Assembly (NCBI GenBank): GCA_963773195.1
Contig: CAVZAE010000018.1
Span: forward strand, 186,001-250,000
Source of the DNA: CAIWHR01 sp963773195
GTDB lineage: Bacteria > Pseudomonadota > Gammaproteobacteria > Burkholderiales > Casimicrobiaceae
DNA: 64,000 nt
Direction: 5' to 3'
Shown here piece by piece: positions 56,640 to 64,000 of this stretch. The notes below the pieces were generated by a model that was not told the origin of the DNA, made no database searches, and worked only from the letters and a program-made list of their open reading frames with translations. The translations under genes were made by a program, and so were the position numbers. Position 1 is the stretch's first letter. Every line of letters starts with the position of its first letter.

Positions 56640-57161
56640 TCAGCGGTGCGCTTGCGGGATCCGCGGCATGGCCGGCACGACGTGCGCTCGCTTGTCGCGG
56701 CGATCGAAGCGGCCGTCGCGTCCGTCGCGGCCGTCGCGCCCGTCAAAATGACGGCGGCGATCTGCGTTCGAAGCGCCCCAGCCCAATCCGTATCCCCATC
56801 CGCCGAAATACGGATAGTCGGGTCCATCGAAGTAGCCTCCGGCACCTCCGTCCTGCACCAGGAGCGTGGGTCCGGCGTCGTTGTAGATGCGTCGTTGGTC
56901 GAGCGTCGCGCGGCGTTCGTCGGCGATGCGTTGGGCCACGCTGCGGTCGAGCGCTTCGCGCTCGCGGTCGAGGCGCGCGATCGCCACCGGGTCGGGGTCG
57001 CCCGCGCGGACGTCGAGACGCTCGCCGTCCTTGCATGGCACGTCCGTGTAGACGATCCCGAGGCTCCTGTCCGTGCACTTGTAGATCGGCAGGGCCGTCG
57101 CGCCCACGTCGCCCACTACGACCGCGAGGGCGACGGCAAGCAAGGCATGAAGCTTCGTCAT
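56640..57161 (-). CDS. Exported protein with DUF4124-like N-terminus and DGR repeats
   Basis: A 173-residue protein. A signal peptide (residues 3-23) is followed by IYKCTDRSLGIVYTDVPCKDGERL, which resembles the DUF4124 pattern of periplasmic proteins with two cysteines. A coil-like stretch (ARLDREREALDRSVAQRIADERRATLDQRR in part) follows, then a Gly/Tyr-rich patch and four Asp-Gly-Arg repeats near residue 145. The C-terminus is basic. It is downstream of the small lipoprotein gene on the same strand. Confidence 0.78.
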   Translation of the reverse strand: MTKLHALLAVALAVVVGDVGATALPIYKCTDRSLGIVYTDVPCKDGERLDVRAGDPDPVAIARLDREREALDRSVAQRIADERRATLDQRRIYNDAGPTLLVQDGGAGGYFDGPDYPYFGGWGYGLGWGASNADRRRHFDGRDGRDGRDGRFDRRDKRAHVVPAMPRIPQAHR

Positions 57162-57173
57162 GGCTGAGCGATT

Positions 57174-57320
57174 CTACGCCGAATCGCTCGCTGCGGGCGG
57201 CGCGTCAATGAAGTAGTGCATGCCGCCGCCGCCCATGGTGCCGCAGGCGGGAATGATGGTGGCCGCGCCGGCGACCGTCATCGCCACGATCCATCGAAAT
57301 GCACGCAGGATGCCGCGCAT
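57174..57320 (-). CDS. Small lipoprotein, 48 residues
   Basis: ATG 57320 follows a TGGAGGTACCCG ribosome-binding sequence. The product starts MRGILRAFRWIVAMTVAGA and reaches TIIPAC-GT, a plausible lipobox (I-P-A-C), then a Gly-rich MGGGGMHYF and an Ala/Ser tail, stopping at 57174. The short length, good ribosome-binding site, signal and lipobox together support it as a real gene. It is 12 bases upstream of the DUF4124-like gene. Function unknown. Confidence 0.65.
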   Translation of the reverse strand: MRGILRAFRWIVAMTVAGAATIIPACGTMGGGGMHYFIDAPPAASDSA

Positions 57321-57392
57321 CGGGTACCTCCAGAAATCGCAAGTGGCCCCCGCTACGTCAACATACGCGAGCCGGCCGCTATTCCGGGGACG

Positions 57393-58139
57393 TCAGGGTT
57401 TCACGAAGCGCAGCGCGAACTTGTCGGTCGGCTCCTTCGGATCATTGGACGATTCGGTGCGGGAATCGTTCGGATTGCGGAGGAACTGCCCCTCGGCCTC
57501 GAGCACGAAGCCCGCCGCCTTGAGCTCGTCGCGGACGACGGTCTCGTCGATTCGATGCAGCGTCTTGCCATCGCTGATGCCGGTGCCGGAGCGCGCCGAA
57601 TGGTCAACGACGACGAGATGGCCGCCGGGCTTGAGCGAGGCGAAGAAACGGGCGTTCATCTTGGCGCGGTCGACCGGCAGGTAGCTGATGTCATGATAGT
57701 TGTTGACGATCGTGATCAAGTCGAGCGGCGGCGCATCCGGCGGCACCGGATCCTCGAAAGGGCGCTCGACGACGATCAGGTTCGGCTGGGGGTGGTCGGC
57801 CATGCGCTTCGCGAGCGACGGCCCGATCCGCTGCGCCTGCGCCCACAGCTTGCCGTTGGGCGCAACCGCGAGGGCGATCAGCTGCGACGTGTAGCCGGCG
57901 CCGGCCGAAACGTCGAGCGCCATCATTCCGGGCTTCGCCTGGATGAATGGCAAGAACTCGGCGGGATGGCGCGACGCGTCCATCTTGTGATCCTGGTCGG
58001 TCCGTACCGGATCGGCGACGATCTTCGCGTAGCGATCCGCGTCGGGCGGATCCGCGGCCTGTGTCGCTGCGGGTCCGCCCAGCGCAAGCGCCATCACCAC
58101 CGCAGCAAGCCACCATCGTCGTGCGCAGGATGCGTTCAT
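57393..58139 (-). CDS. Exported methyltransferase-like protein
   Basis: A 248-residue protein with a signal peptide (residues 8-29, cut after TQAA). The mature part has a class I methyltransferase fold with a modified motif I (ALDVSAGAGYTSQLIALAV), followed by PPLDLITIVNNYHDISYLPVDRAKMN in outline and LKPGGHLVVVDHSARSG. The double Ser/Ala in motif I may affect SAM binding. Periplasmic location would be surprising for a SAM enzyme, but such exported members recur in betaproteobacteria. It ends the four-gene minus-strand group. Confidence 0.84.
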   Translation of the reverse strand: MNASCARRWWLAAVVMALALGGPAATQAADPPDADRYAKIVADPVRTDQDHKMDASRHPAEFLPFIQAKPGMMALDVSAGAGYTSQLIALAVAPNGKLWAQAQRIGPSLAKRMADHPQPNLIVVERPFEDPVPPDAPPLDLITIVNNYHDISYLPVDRAKMNARFFASLKPGGHLVVVDHSARSGTGISDGKTLHRIDETVVRDELKAAGFVLEAEGQFLRNPNDSRTESSNDPKEPTDKFALRFVKP

Positions 58140-58145
58140 ATCACC

Positions 58146-58631
58146 TCACTTGTAGGGCGACGCCGTCCCGGGCGACATGGCCGGGGGTGCCGTCGCCGGT
58201 TTCTTCGCGGATGCGCAAAGCCGTCCGAGCATCGCCTCGCCGAGCGTGTTCGCCTTGACCGGACGGAGCTCGAGCTCCTTCGCGGGAATCTCGAAGCGGG
58301 CCACTGTCGCCTGCTTGTCGTCGCGATAAATCATCGCTGCGGCGCCCATCGTGCGCTTCGCGCAATCGGCGACGTTGAAGGCGAGCATGTCCACGTATTT
58401 CTGCGGCGCACCGTTCTCGTCGTTGATCGGCTGCGGCGATTTCGGCACAGTGCGGAACCAGGCCTCGCGACGGCCATCGGCGCCAGCGATGGGGGGCGAG
58501 GCCTGGACGAAGATCTCGACGCCGTCGGGCTGGGCACCGAGGTAGACGAATTTCTCGGTGGCGGCGAGCGCTGGCTGTGCCGCGAGCAGTGCCGCGAACG
58601 CCGCGGGCGCGACGCGACGGGTCGCTCGCAT
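58146..58631 (-). CDS. Exported hypothetical protein
   Basis: A 161-residue protein with a signal peptide (residues 8-24, cut near ALAA). The mature part begins TEKFVYLGAQPDGVEIFVQ and has FNVADCAKRTMGAAAMIYRDD, with a single disulfide possible between this and the LCASAKK cysteine. The pattern is loosely like surface-adhesin-E-type proteins, at low confidence. The ATG lies two bases after the stop of the cyclase gene and six bases before the methyltransferase ATG, so it belongs to that operon. Confidence 0.72.
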   Translation of the reverse strand: MRATRRVAPAAFAALLAAQPALAATEKFVYLGAQPDGVEIFVQASPPIAGADGRREAWFRTVPKSPQPINDENGAPQKYVDMLAFNVADCAKRTMGAAAMIYRDDKQATVARFEIPAKELELRPVKANTLGEAMLGRLCASAKKPATAPPAMSPGTASPYK

Positions 58632-58633
58632 CG

Positions 58634-60637
58634 TCAATCGCCGAGCCCGAGCTTGCGCACGAACGGCCGCCACCGCGGGTCGTCGTGCAGGGGCTCGAGC
58701 AGCGCGTCCACCGCCGTGTACGCGACGCCGGGGTCCCGCTGCGCGTAAGCCTTCTCCAGCCATTCGAAGGCCTTGTCGACGTCGTTCCGGTCGGCGTAGG
58801 CCTCGGCGGTCTGGTAGGCCGCCGTCCACCCGAATTCGCCTTCGAGCGTCCGCAGCGCCGCATCCGCCTCGGCCTGCCTTCCCAGCGCGCGCAGCGTCAT
58901 CGTCAGGGCGAGGTTGCGGAAGACGTCGTGCGGCTCCGCCTGCGCTAGCGGCAGCGCCTCCGCGGCATGCCCCTGCTGCAGGCGCGTGATCGCGAGGAAG
59001 GCGTGGCCGAGGCCGGCGGTCGGGCCTAGGTCGAGCGCGAGCCGGAACGCGGTCGCGGCGCTATCGAGGTCCCGCGACGCGAGGTGGATCATCGCCGCCT
59101 GGCGCTGCGTGCGCGAGGAAAGAGGATCGACGGCCAGGACCTTGCGAATCAGTTCGCGTGCCTCGTCGCGCCGGCCGAGGATGCGCGCGAGCTCGGCGGC
59201 CGAGCGCAACGCGTGCGCATCGCCCGGAGCCAGCTCGAGAGCACGGCGGTACTCGGCGTCCGCGGCCTGCCAGTTCCAGTCGTGCATTTGCAGGATCCGG
59301 CCCAGCTCGACGTGCCCATCGGCGAGGTCCGGGGCGATGGCAAGCGCGCGCTGCGCGGCCTCCCGGGCGCGCTCGTAACCTTCGTCGATCCGCGCGAAGC
59401 CGTAGCCGCCCTGCGCCTGATGGGCCCGCGACAGGCCCGCCCACGCAAGCGCGAAGCCGGGATCGATCGCGATCGCGCGCTTGTAGAGCTCGACCGCGCG
59501 GTCGGTATCGGCCTGGGTCACGCGTTCGCCGTGGAACTTCGCCTGCAGGTAGAGCTGGAACGCTTCGGGGTTGTCGCTTCGGCCTGTCGTCGCCTCGCGC
59601 ACTTCCTTCGCGGCCTCGACGGGGGCCGCGGCGGCCCGCTCACCGAGCAGCGCGGCACGCAGCTCCTTGACCACCGCCTGTGCGATGTCGTCCTGCACCG
59701 CGAAGATGTCGTCGAGCTCGCGGTCGTAGGTCTCGGACCAGAGGTGCGAGTCCGAGGCGACCTCGATCAGCTGCGCGGTGATGCGGACACGCTTGCCCGA
59801 CTTGCGGACGCTCCCCTCGAGCACCGTCGCGACATTGAGCTTCTGCGCGATGCTCGGGATGTCGGCGTCCTTGCCCTTGAACGAGAACGCGGAGGTGCGC
59901 GAAGCGACGCGCAGGCCGCGGATCTTCGCGAGCACGTTCAGGAGCTCCTCGGAGAGGCCGTCCGCGAAGTATTCATTCTCCTCGTCGCGGCTCATGTTGA
60001 CGAATGGCAGCACGGCGATCGACGGCGCGTCCTTCTCCTGAGGCGCCGCCTGCGATTGCGAGCGCAACGGCGGGAAGCTTTGCGGCAGGTCCGGATGGCA
60101 GGCCTGGAACACCGATTCAGGCCGGCCGAGGTCGCGGAGGCCGTGAGCACCGAGCGCCTTGATGCTCGCGAGCGGCGGCAGATGGTCGCGACAGAGATCG
60201 TGCGTCGCCTCGGACAGGAGCGTCTGGCCGCCGTGACCCGCTGCGAGCAGCCGCGCAACGCGATTGAGCGGTGCGCCAAAATAGTCGCCCGCGCGGACTT
60301 CGACGGCGCCCGAGTGGAGCGCCATCCGGACGCGGAGCTTCGCGCCCTCAGGCCACGGCTCGCGGTGGAGCGCCCGCTGCGCCTCGAGCGCTGCGCCGAG
60401 CGCGTCCGAGGCGGTGTGGAACGCCGCGCAGAACGCGTCGCCCCCCGTCTTGAAAACGTGGCCATTGTGGCCCTCGATGCACGCGCGCAGGAGCGCATCA
60501 TGCCGCGCGAGCGCGGCGCGCATCGCGGCAGCGTTGGCTTCCCACAGCCGCGTGCTGCCCTCGATATCCGTGAACAGAAGCGTGACCGTCCCCGAAGGGG
60601 GCGCAGGGGACGGGGCGGCGCGTGGCGTCGAGGCCAT
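58634..60637 (-). CDS. Class III cyclase-TolB-TPR regulatory protein
   Basis: A 667-residue protein with three parts. Residues 15-185 form a class III adenylate/guanylate cyclase domain: metal Asp24 (LLFTDIEGSTRLW), substrate Lys63 (HVFKTGGDAF) and Asp67, then LNRVARLL with the transition-state Asn and Arg. Residues 210-330 form a TolB/FlgO-like domain (IAVLPFVNMSRD, FADGLSEELLNVLAKI). The rest is tetratricopeptide repeats. No membrane segment is visible, so it is probably cytoplasmic. It heads the group that includes 58146 and 57393. The nucleotide produced is not determined. Confidence 0.9.
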   Translation of the reverse strand: MASTPRAAPSPAPPSGTVTLLFTDIEGSTRLWEANAAAMRAALARHDALLRACIEGHNGHVFKTGGDAFCAAFHTASDALGAALEAQRALHREPWPEGAKLRVRMALHSGAVEVRAGDYFGAPLNRVARLLAAGHGGQTLLSEATHDLCRDHLPPLASIKALGAHGLRDLGRPESVFQACHPDLPQSFPPLRSQSQAAPQEKDAPSIAVLPFVNMSRDEENEYFADGLSEELLNVLAKIRGLRVASRTSAFSFKGKDADIPSIAQKLNVATVLEGSVRKSGKRVRITAQLIEVASDSHLWSETYDRELDDIFAVQDDIAQAVVKELRAALLGERAAAAPVEAAKEVREATTGRSDNPEAFQLYLQAKFHGERVTQADTDRAVELYKRAIAIDPGFALAWAGLSRAHQAQGGYGFARIDEGYERAREAAQRALAIAPDLADGHVELGRILQMHDWNWQAADAEYRRALELAPGDAHALRSAAELARILGRRDEARELIRKVLAVDPLSSRTQRQAAMIHLASRDLDSAATAFRLALDLGPTAGLGHAFLAITRLQQGHAAEALPLAQAEPHDVFRNLALTMTLRALGRQAEADAALRTLEGEFGWTAAYQTAEAYADRNDVDKAFEWLEKAYAQRDPGVAYTAVDALLEPLHDDPRWRPFVRKLGLGD

Positions 60638-60693
60638 GACCCGGCATTATGGCCGGATTCGCGGTCGGACGATGCCGGCCGCGTCGGCCGCCG

Positions 60694-61360
60694 TCAGCGC
60701 TTCGCGTAGAGCTGCGGCCACTCCTTCTGCAGGGCGGCGAGCTTCGGCAGGTCGTTGACGACGATGTAGGGCTGCGTCGGATGCTGCGCGAGATAGTTCT
60801 GGTGGTAGTCCTCGGCGGGCCAGAACGCCGGAAGCTTGGCGACCTGGGTCACGATCGGTCCGCCGAACGCCTTCGCTTGATCGAGCTGCGCGATATACGC
60901 CTCGGCCACACGACGCTGGTCGTCGTTGACATAGAAGATCGCCGAGCGGTACTGCGTGCCGTAGTCCGGTCCCTGGCGATCCTTTTGTGTCGGATCGTGC
61001 GCGACCGAGAAGAACACGGCGAGTAGCTGCCCGTACGAGACCAGCGCCGGATCGTAGGTGACTTCGACCGATTCCGCGTGGCCCGTCCTGCCGCTACCGA
61101 CCTGCTCGTAGCTCGGCTTCGACCATCATGCCGCCCGCGTAGCCCGACACCGCGCGGTCGACGCCTTTGACGTGGCGGAAGACGGCCTCCACGCCCCAGA
61201 AGCAACCGCCGGCAAAGACCGCGGTCTGCGGTCCCTTGACCGATGCCGCGGGGATGTCGACCGCGGGCAGCGGGAGTGTCGGGCTTCCCGCCCGTCCCAT
61301 GCTCGCCAGCGCCGATAGCGCGGCGGCTAGCGCGAACCCGCCGATCACTTTGCCGTTCAT
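60694..61360 (-). CDS. msrA: Exported peptide-methionine (S)-S-oxide reductase, frameshifted
   Basis: Repairs oxidised methionine. A signal peptide (residues 5-25) is followed by AVFAGGCFWGVEAVFR with catalytic Cys53. Near 61120 the frame shifts +1; the next frame gives YEQVGSGRTGHAESVEV, then FFSVAHDPTQ, YGTQYRSAIFY and EDYHQNYL, all standard. The span is 667 bases, 222 codons plus one. The signal peptide indicates a periplasmic enzyme, an uncommon but known location for MsrA in proteobacteria. Start ATG 61360. Confidence 0.92.
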
Positions 61361-61535
61361 GAAGATCTCCTGTTGTGGCGCCCGGTTGTCCGGGCTCCGT
61401 CCCGATTGGTCGTTTCCGGCCGGCAAACATTGCACCGGCCGTTCGACTTCCCCAAAGTAGGGTCGGTTCGTGGAAAGACCATGCGCGGTCCCCTGCTATC
61501 ATCGTGGACATTCCGCTGGCCGCCCTGAGCCTGCC

Positions 61536-61802
61536 ATGACGCCGTTCCGACAATTGCTCCCCATCGTGCTGTCAGCGCTTGCCCCGGCGTGTGCTTCGAA
61601 TGAAGTGCGGACCCCCGATCACTACGAACGAGGCGCCGCATCGTCGGCCCAGTTTCAGAAGGAGGCCGCGCTGTGCGACAAACAGGCCGAGTCCGACCAG
61701 AAGCAGATGGGCTATGGGCCGTATGATCCATCGCAGAGCGTGTACAACCGGATGTTCGACGCCTGCATGCGCGCGAGCGGCTACGCGCCGAAAGCGAAGT
61801 AG
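61536..61802 (+). CDS. Small exported protein, possible lipoprotein
   Basis: An 88-residue protein with an N-terminal hydrophobic segment (PFRQLLPIVLSALAPACAS) that ends in APAC, an imperfect lipobox. The mature part has a conserved-looking CDKQAESDQKQMGYGPYDPSQSVYNRMFDACMRASGY pattern in outline with two cysteines. Such short proteins with paired cysteines are common in betaproteobacteria, but the family is not known to me. It is divergent from msrA. Confidence 0.65.
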   Translation: MTPFRQLLPIVLSALAPACASNEVRTPDHYERGAASSAQFQKEAALCDKQAESDQKQMGYGPYDPSQSVYNRMFDACMRASGYAPKAK

Positions 61803-61872
61803 CCTCCAGGCGCTCCCCCCGGCGACTCGGCTGCGCCGCGACGAGCGGCAAGTGGATTCGGTCTATTGCAGC

Positions 61873-61901
61873 TTGACATCCGCCTGACCGGCGCTTATCG
61901 T
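61873..61901 (+). promoter_or_regulatory. Promoter of the TetR gene
   Basis: A perfect -35 hexamer TTGACA (61873-61878) and a TATCGT -10 element (61896-61901) are separated by 17 bases. The palindromic operator begins immediately after the -10 element, which places it over the predicted transcription start. This is a sigma-70-type promoter arranged for repression. Confidence 0.7.
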
Positions 61902-61923
61902 CTTGGTTGAACGTTCAACCAAG
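61902..61923. promoter_or_regulatory. 22-base perfect palindromic operator for the TetR protein
   Basis: The two half-sites CTTGGTTGAAC and GTTCAACCAAG are exact reverse complements over 22 bases. The site lies directly between the -10 element and the GTG start at 61929, five bases before it. Location, symmetry and size fit an autoregulatory TetR operator. Confidence 0.8.
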
Positions 61924-61928
61924 ATGCC

Positions 61929-62681
61929 GTGACCTCCTCGACGCGCGATCGCCTGATCGACACCGCGATGCAGCTCTTCTGGGCAAAAGGGTACGGCTCG
62001 ACCAGCATCTCCGACTGCTACAGGCGTCGGGCGCGAACAGCGGCAGCCTCTATCACTTCTTTCCCGGCAAGCAGGACCTCCTGCTGGCCGTGCTCGAGCG
62101 CTACCGCGAAGGCATCGGCGAGATGCTGCTCGCGCCCGCGTGGCAAGGGGTCGACGACCCGATCGAGCGCGTGTTCGCGCTTGCTCGCCCGCTACCGGGA
62201 AGGGATCGTGATGACCGACTGCACATACGGCTGCCCGATCGGCAGCCTCGCGCTCGAGATTCATGAGCCCGATCCGCCGGTTCGCGCGGCGCTGGCCGCG
62301 AACTTCGACGCCTGGACGGCGGCGATTGAAGAATGTCTCGTTGCGGCGGGCACCGGCTTGCCCGCTGCGCTCGACCGCCGCGAATTGGCGGAGTTCGTGC
62401 TGACGACGATGGAAGGCGGCGTGATGCAGGCGCGCACGCATCGCGACGTCGGGTACTTCGACCGCTCCGTGCGCCAGCTCCGCGCGTACTTCGACCAGCT
62501 TGAGCGTGACGCCCGGCGGCCCGGGGTGACGCCGAACCGGCCGGCCCGCACGCGCGCGGCCCTCGAAAAACGCTTCGAGCGGTCGGAAGCCATGATGCGC
62601 TCGCGCGGATGCCGCAAGTGCATTGCTCGCCGATCTCCTGTCTCCACCCCCGACCTACGAGGTGCTTCATGCGATACCTGA
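61929..62681 (+). CDS. TetR/AcrR-family repressor with two compensating frameshifts
   Basis: A helix-turn-helix repressor with a GTG start just after its palindromic operator. MTSSTRDRLIDTAMQLFWAKGYGSTSISD is in the first frame. A base is missing near 62018; the second frame carries LLQASGANSGSLYHFFPGKQ and the ligand-domain start LLLAVLERY. Near 62183 an extra base restores the first frame (LLARYREGIVMTDCTYGCP). Both inner segments match the family, so these look like sequence errors. The C-terminal 40 residues are low-complexity and may be an overrun past the true end. The ligand may be a quinone or other electrophile, but that is a guess. Confidence 0.8.
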   Translation: MTSSTRDRLIDTAMQLFWAKGYGSTSISDCYRRRARTAAASITSFPASRTSCWPCSSATAKASARCCSRPRGKGSTTRSSACSRLLARYREGIVMTDCTYGCPIGSLALEIHEPDPPVRAALAANFDAWTAAIEECLVAAGTGLPAALDRRELAEFVLTTMEGGVMQARTHRDVGYFDRSVRQLRAYFDQLERDARRPGVTPNRPARTRAALEKRFERSEAMMRSRGCRKCIARRSPVSTPDLRGASCDT

Positions 62682-63154
62682 TGCTGCTCTTTGCCTTCCC
62701 CGCCGTCGCGACCGCGGCGCCCGTCGACGCGCTCAAACCGATGGCGTTTCTCGCGGGACACTGCTGGAAGGGCGAGTTTCCCGGCGGGAAGCAGACCGAC
62801 GAGCATTGCTTCACCTGGCTCTACGACGGCCGCGCGCTGCGCGACACGCACACGGTGCGCACGCCGGGCGCGCCCGACTACATCGGCGAGACGACTTACT
62901 TGTGGAATCCTGCGACCCGCCGCGTCGAGTACTTGTACTTCGAGAACATGGGGGGCATCAGCCGCGGCACGATGGAGAGCGCCGCGGACGCCCTCGTGTT
63001 TCCGGCAACGCAGTACGTGGCGGACAACGAGACGACGACCTATCGCGCGCGCTGGACACGACTCGACGACGCCTCGTACGAAGCCTGGAGCGAGGCGCAG
63101 GGGAAGGACGGCTGGACAACGATGTTCAGGATGACGCTGCGGCGCAAGGACTAG
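62669..63154 (+). CDS. Exported hypothetical protein with beta-barrel-like pattern
   Basis: A 161-residue protein. Residues 1-16 form a short signal peptide (cut near ATAA). The body has FLAGHCWKGEFPGGKQTDEH, YLWNPATRRVEYLYFEN, and WTRLDDASYEAWSEAQGKDGW, an alternation of beta strands that recalls DUF1579/THAP4-like barrels, at low confidence. The ATG overlaps the annotated end of the TetR frame, so the two could be co-transcribed under the palindromic operator. Confidence 0.75.
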   Translation: MRYLMLLFAFPAVATAAPVDALKPMAFLAGHCWKGEFPGGKQTDEHCFTWLYDGRALRDTHTVRTPGAPDYIGETTYLWNPATRRVEYLYFENMGGISRGTMESAADALVFPATQYVADNETTTYRARWTRLDDASYEAWSEAQGKDGWTTMFRMTLRRKD

Positions 63155-63240
63155 CGCTCGCGGCGGAGCGGTGGGCTCGCGGCTGCCAAGCCGAGCGAGT
63201 CGAAGTACCATAGGCGCCCCGCGTCCATCCTGGAGGGTCC

Positions 63241-64000
63241 ATGCTGCCCCGCACCTTCGTAGCGTCAAGCGGTCTCGACACGAACGACGGCAGGCTCGCG
63301 ACGCCATGCCGCTCGATCGGCGCCGCGCTCGCGCTGACCGACCCGGGCGGCGAGATCATCGTGCTGGACTCGGCGGGTTACGGCGCGGTGACGATCAACA
63401 AGGCGGTCTCCGTCATCGCGCCGCCGGGCATCTACGCCGGCATTACGGTGACCGCCGGCATCGGCATCGATGTCGCAGCGGGCGCGGTCGCGCTGCGGGG
63501 ACTGACGATCTGCGGCTTGGGCGGCAACGTCGGCATCCACATCGGCAATGCGCAGGTCCGGATCGATCGGTGCGTGATCTCGGGGCTTGGCCAATACGGG
63601 ATCCACGCCGACGCGGCGGGAGCCGAGGTGCACGTACGCGATACGCAGGTCGCGCAATGCGCGGACGGCCTTCGCTTCGACGGCGCGATCCGCTTTTCGC
63701 TCGAGCGCGTGCGGACCGAGGCCAACAACAACGTCGGGCTCAACGTGCTCAACGGCGCCGGAGGCGTTGCACGCGGCCTCGTGAGTGTCCGCAACGGCGC
63801 GTATGGGATCGCCGTCGCGGCGGGAGCGGCTGGCGTGGGATGCTATCTCGCGCTTGACGCGAGCGCGGTGTCGGACAACGGGGCTTCGGGGATCAGCGCC
63901 GGCATACCGGCGCCGGTGGCGGCACAAGTGATCCTGACCGTGACGCGCTGCATGTTCACGAGCAACGGTGCCGACGGCATCGGCGTGTCCACGCAGGGAA
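63241..64000 (+). CDS. Beta-helix protein, C-terminus cut by window edge
   Basis: At least 253 residues visible. The N-terminus (TFVASSGLDTNDG and EIIVLDSAGYGAVTI) closely repeats that of the exported protein at 30559-31548, and the rest is beta-helix coils (GIHIGNAQVRIDRCVISGLGQYG and later ones). Unlike its paralogue it has no clear signal peptide: the visible start MLPRTFVASS lacks a hydrophobic segment. A GGAGGGT ribosome-binding sequence precedes ATG 63241. The two genes are 32 kb apart on opposite strands. Confidence 0.8.
   Translation, partial: MLPRTFVASSGLDTNDGRLATPCRSIGAALALTDPGGEIIVLDSAGYGAVTINKAVSVIAPPGIYAGITVTAGIGIDVAAGAVALRGLTICGLGGNVGIHIGNAQVRIDRCVISGLGQYGIHADAAGAEVHVRDTQVAQCADGLRFDGAIRFSLERVRTEANNNVGLNVLNGAGGVARGLVSVRNGAYGIAVAAGAAGVGCYLALDASAVSDNGASGISAGIPAPVAAQVILTVTRCMFTSNGADGIGVSTQG

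Noticed and set aside
56700..56750. Short direct repeats as a possible CRISPR or minisatellite
   Set aside because: They are about nine bases long, contiguous and encode the Asp-Gly-Arg repeats of the exported protein; there are no spacers.

Overview
The window is high-GC DNA packed with genes on both strands. The gene content points to a betaproteobacterium, most likely Burkholderiales-like: an orphan Bug-type tricarboxylate receptor, a DUF1631 protein, NnrU, MmgE/PrpD, SEL1 and exported methyltransferase-like proteins, and a serC-serA pair. The placement is inferred from family composition, because no rRNA or tRNA gene is visible. No prophage, insertion sequence, CRISPR array or integration site was seen. 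The content is metabolic and transport-related, with a few unusual gene associations.

Layout. 1-4.6 kb: partial folE, an ArsB/NhaD-type anion permease, a dienelactone hydrolase and a TRAP permease pair without a receptor. 4.6-13.8 kb: DUF1631, Yip1, a short-chain dehydrogenase, a SEL1 protein, a zinc-ribbon membrane protein, an XRE regulator coupled to a streptogramin-lyase-like propeller, dodecin and NnrU. 13.8-18.6 kb: MmgE/PrpD coupled to a Bug receptor, divergent from serC-serA (serine synthesis). 18.6-24.8 kb: a LuxR-type response regulator, a hybrid histidine kinase, and an FAD (GMC) oxidoreductase apparently fused to a PhoD-like phosphatase. 24.8-31.5 kb: deoC and a ferric-iron/polyamine-type ABC transporter, then an exported beta-helix protein. 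31.6-38.6 kb: a minus-strand run holding a cobalt-type nitrile hydratase (alpha, beta, accessory) directly downstream of MoxR, DUF58 and VWA genes, a DegP-like protease and two exported proteins. 38.8-46.7 kb: a CBS protein, a methyltransferase, a peptide-binding protein, an M14 peptidase, a second VWA protein, a bactofilin and a flavodoxin-fold reductase. 46.8-53.7 kb: an operon of GNAT, DUF1028 and a complete dipeptide-type ABC transporter. 53.8-56.6 kb: a divergent ClpX-like ATPase coupled to an uncharacterised P-loop protein. 56.6-64 kb: small exported proteins, an exported methyltransferase, a cyclase-TolB-TPR regulator, MsrA, a self-regulated TetR gene with a perfect palindromic operator, and a second beta-helix protein cut by the window end.

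Two general points. First, at least eleven otherwise convincing genes carry a single-base frameshift, nearly always +1 and mostly in a short G or C run. This looks like insertion-type consensus error rather than gene decay, and such genes are annotated over their full intended span. Second, the associations most worth attention are the MoxR/DUF58/VWA-nitrile hydratase arrangement, the ClpX-like/P-loop pair, and the GMC-PhoD fusion.
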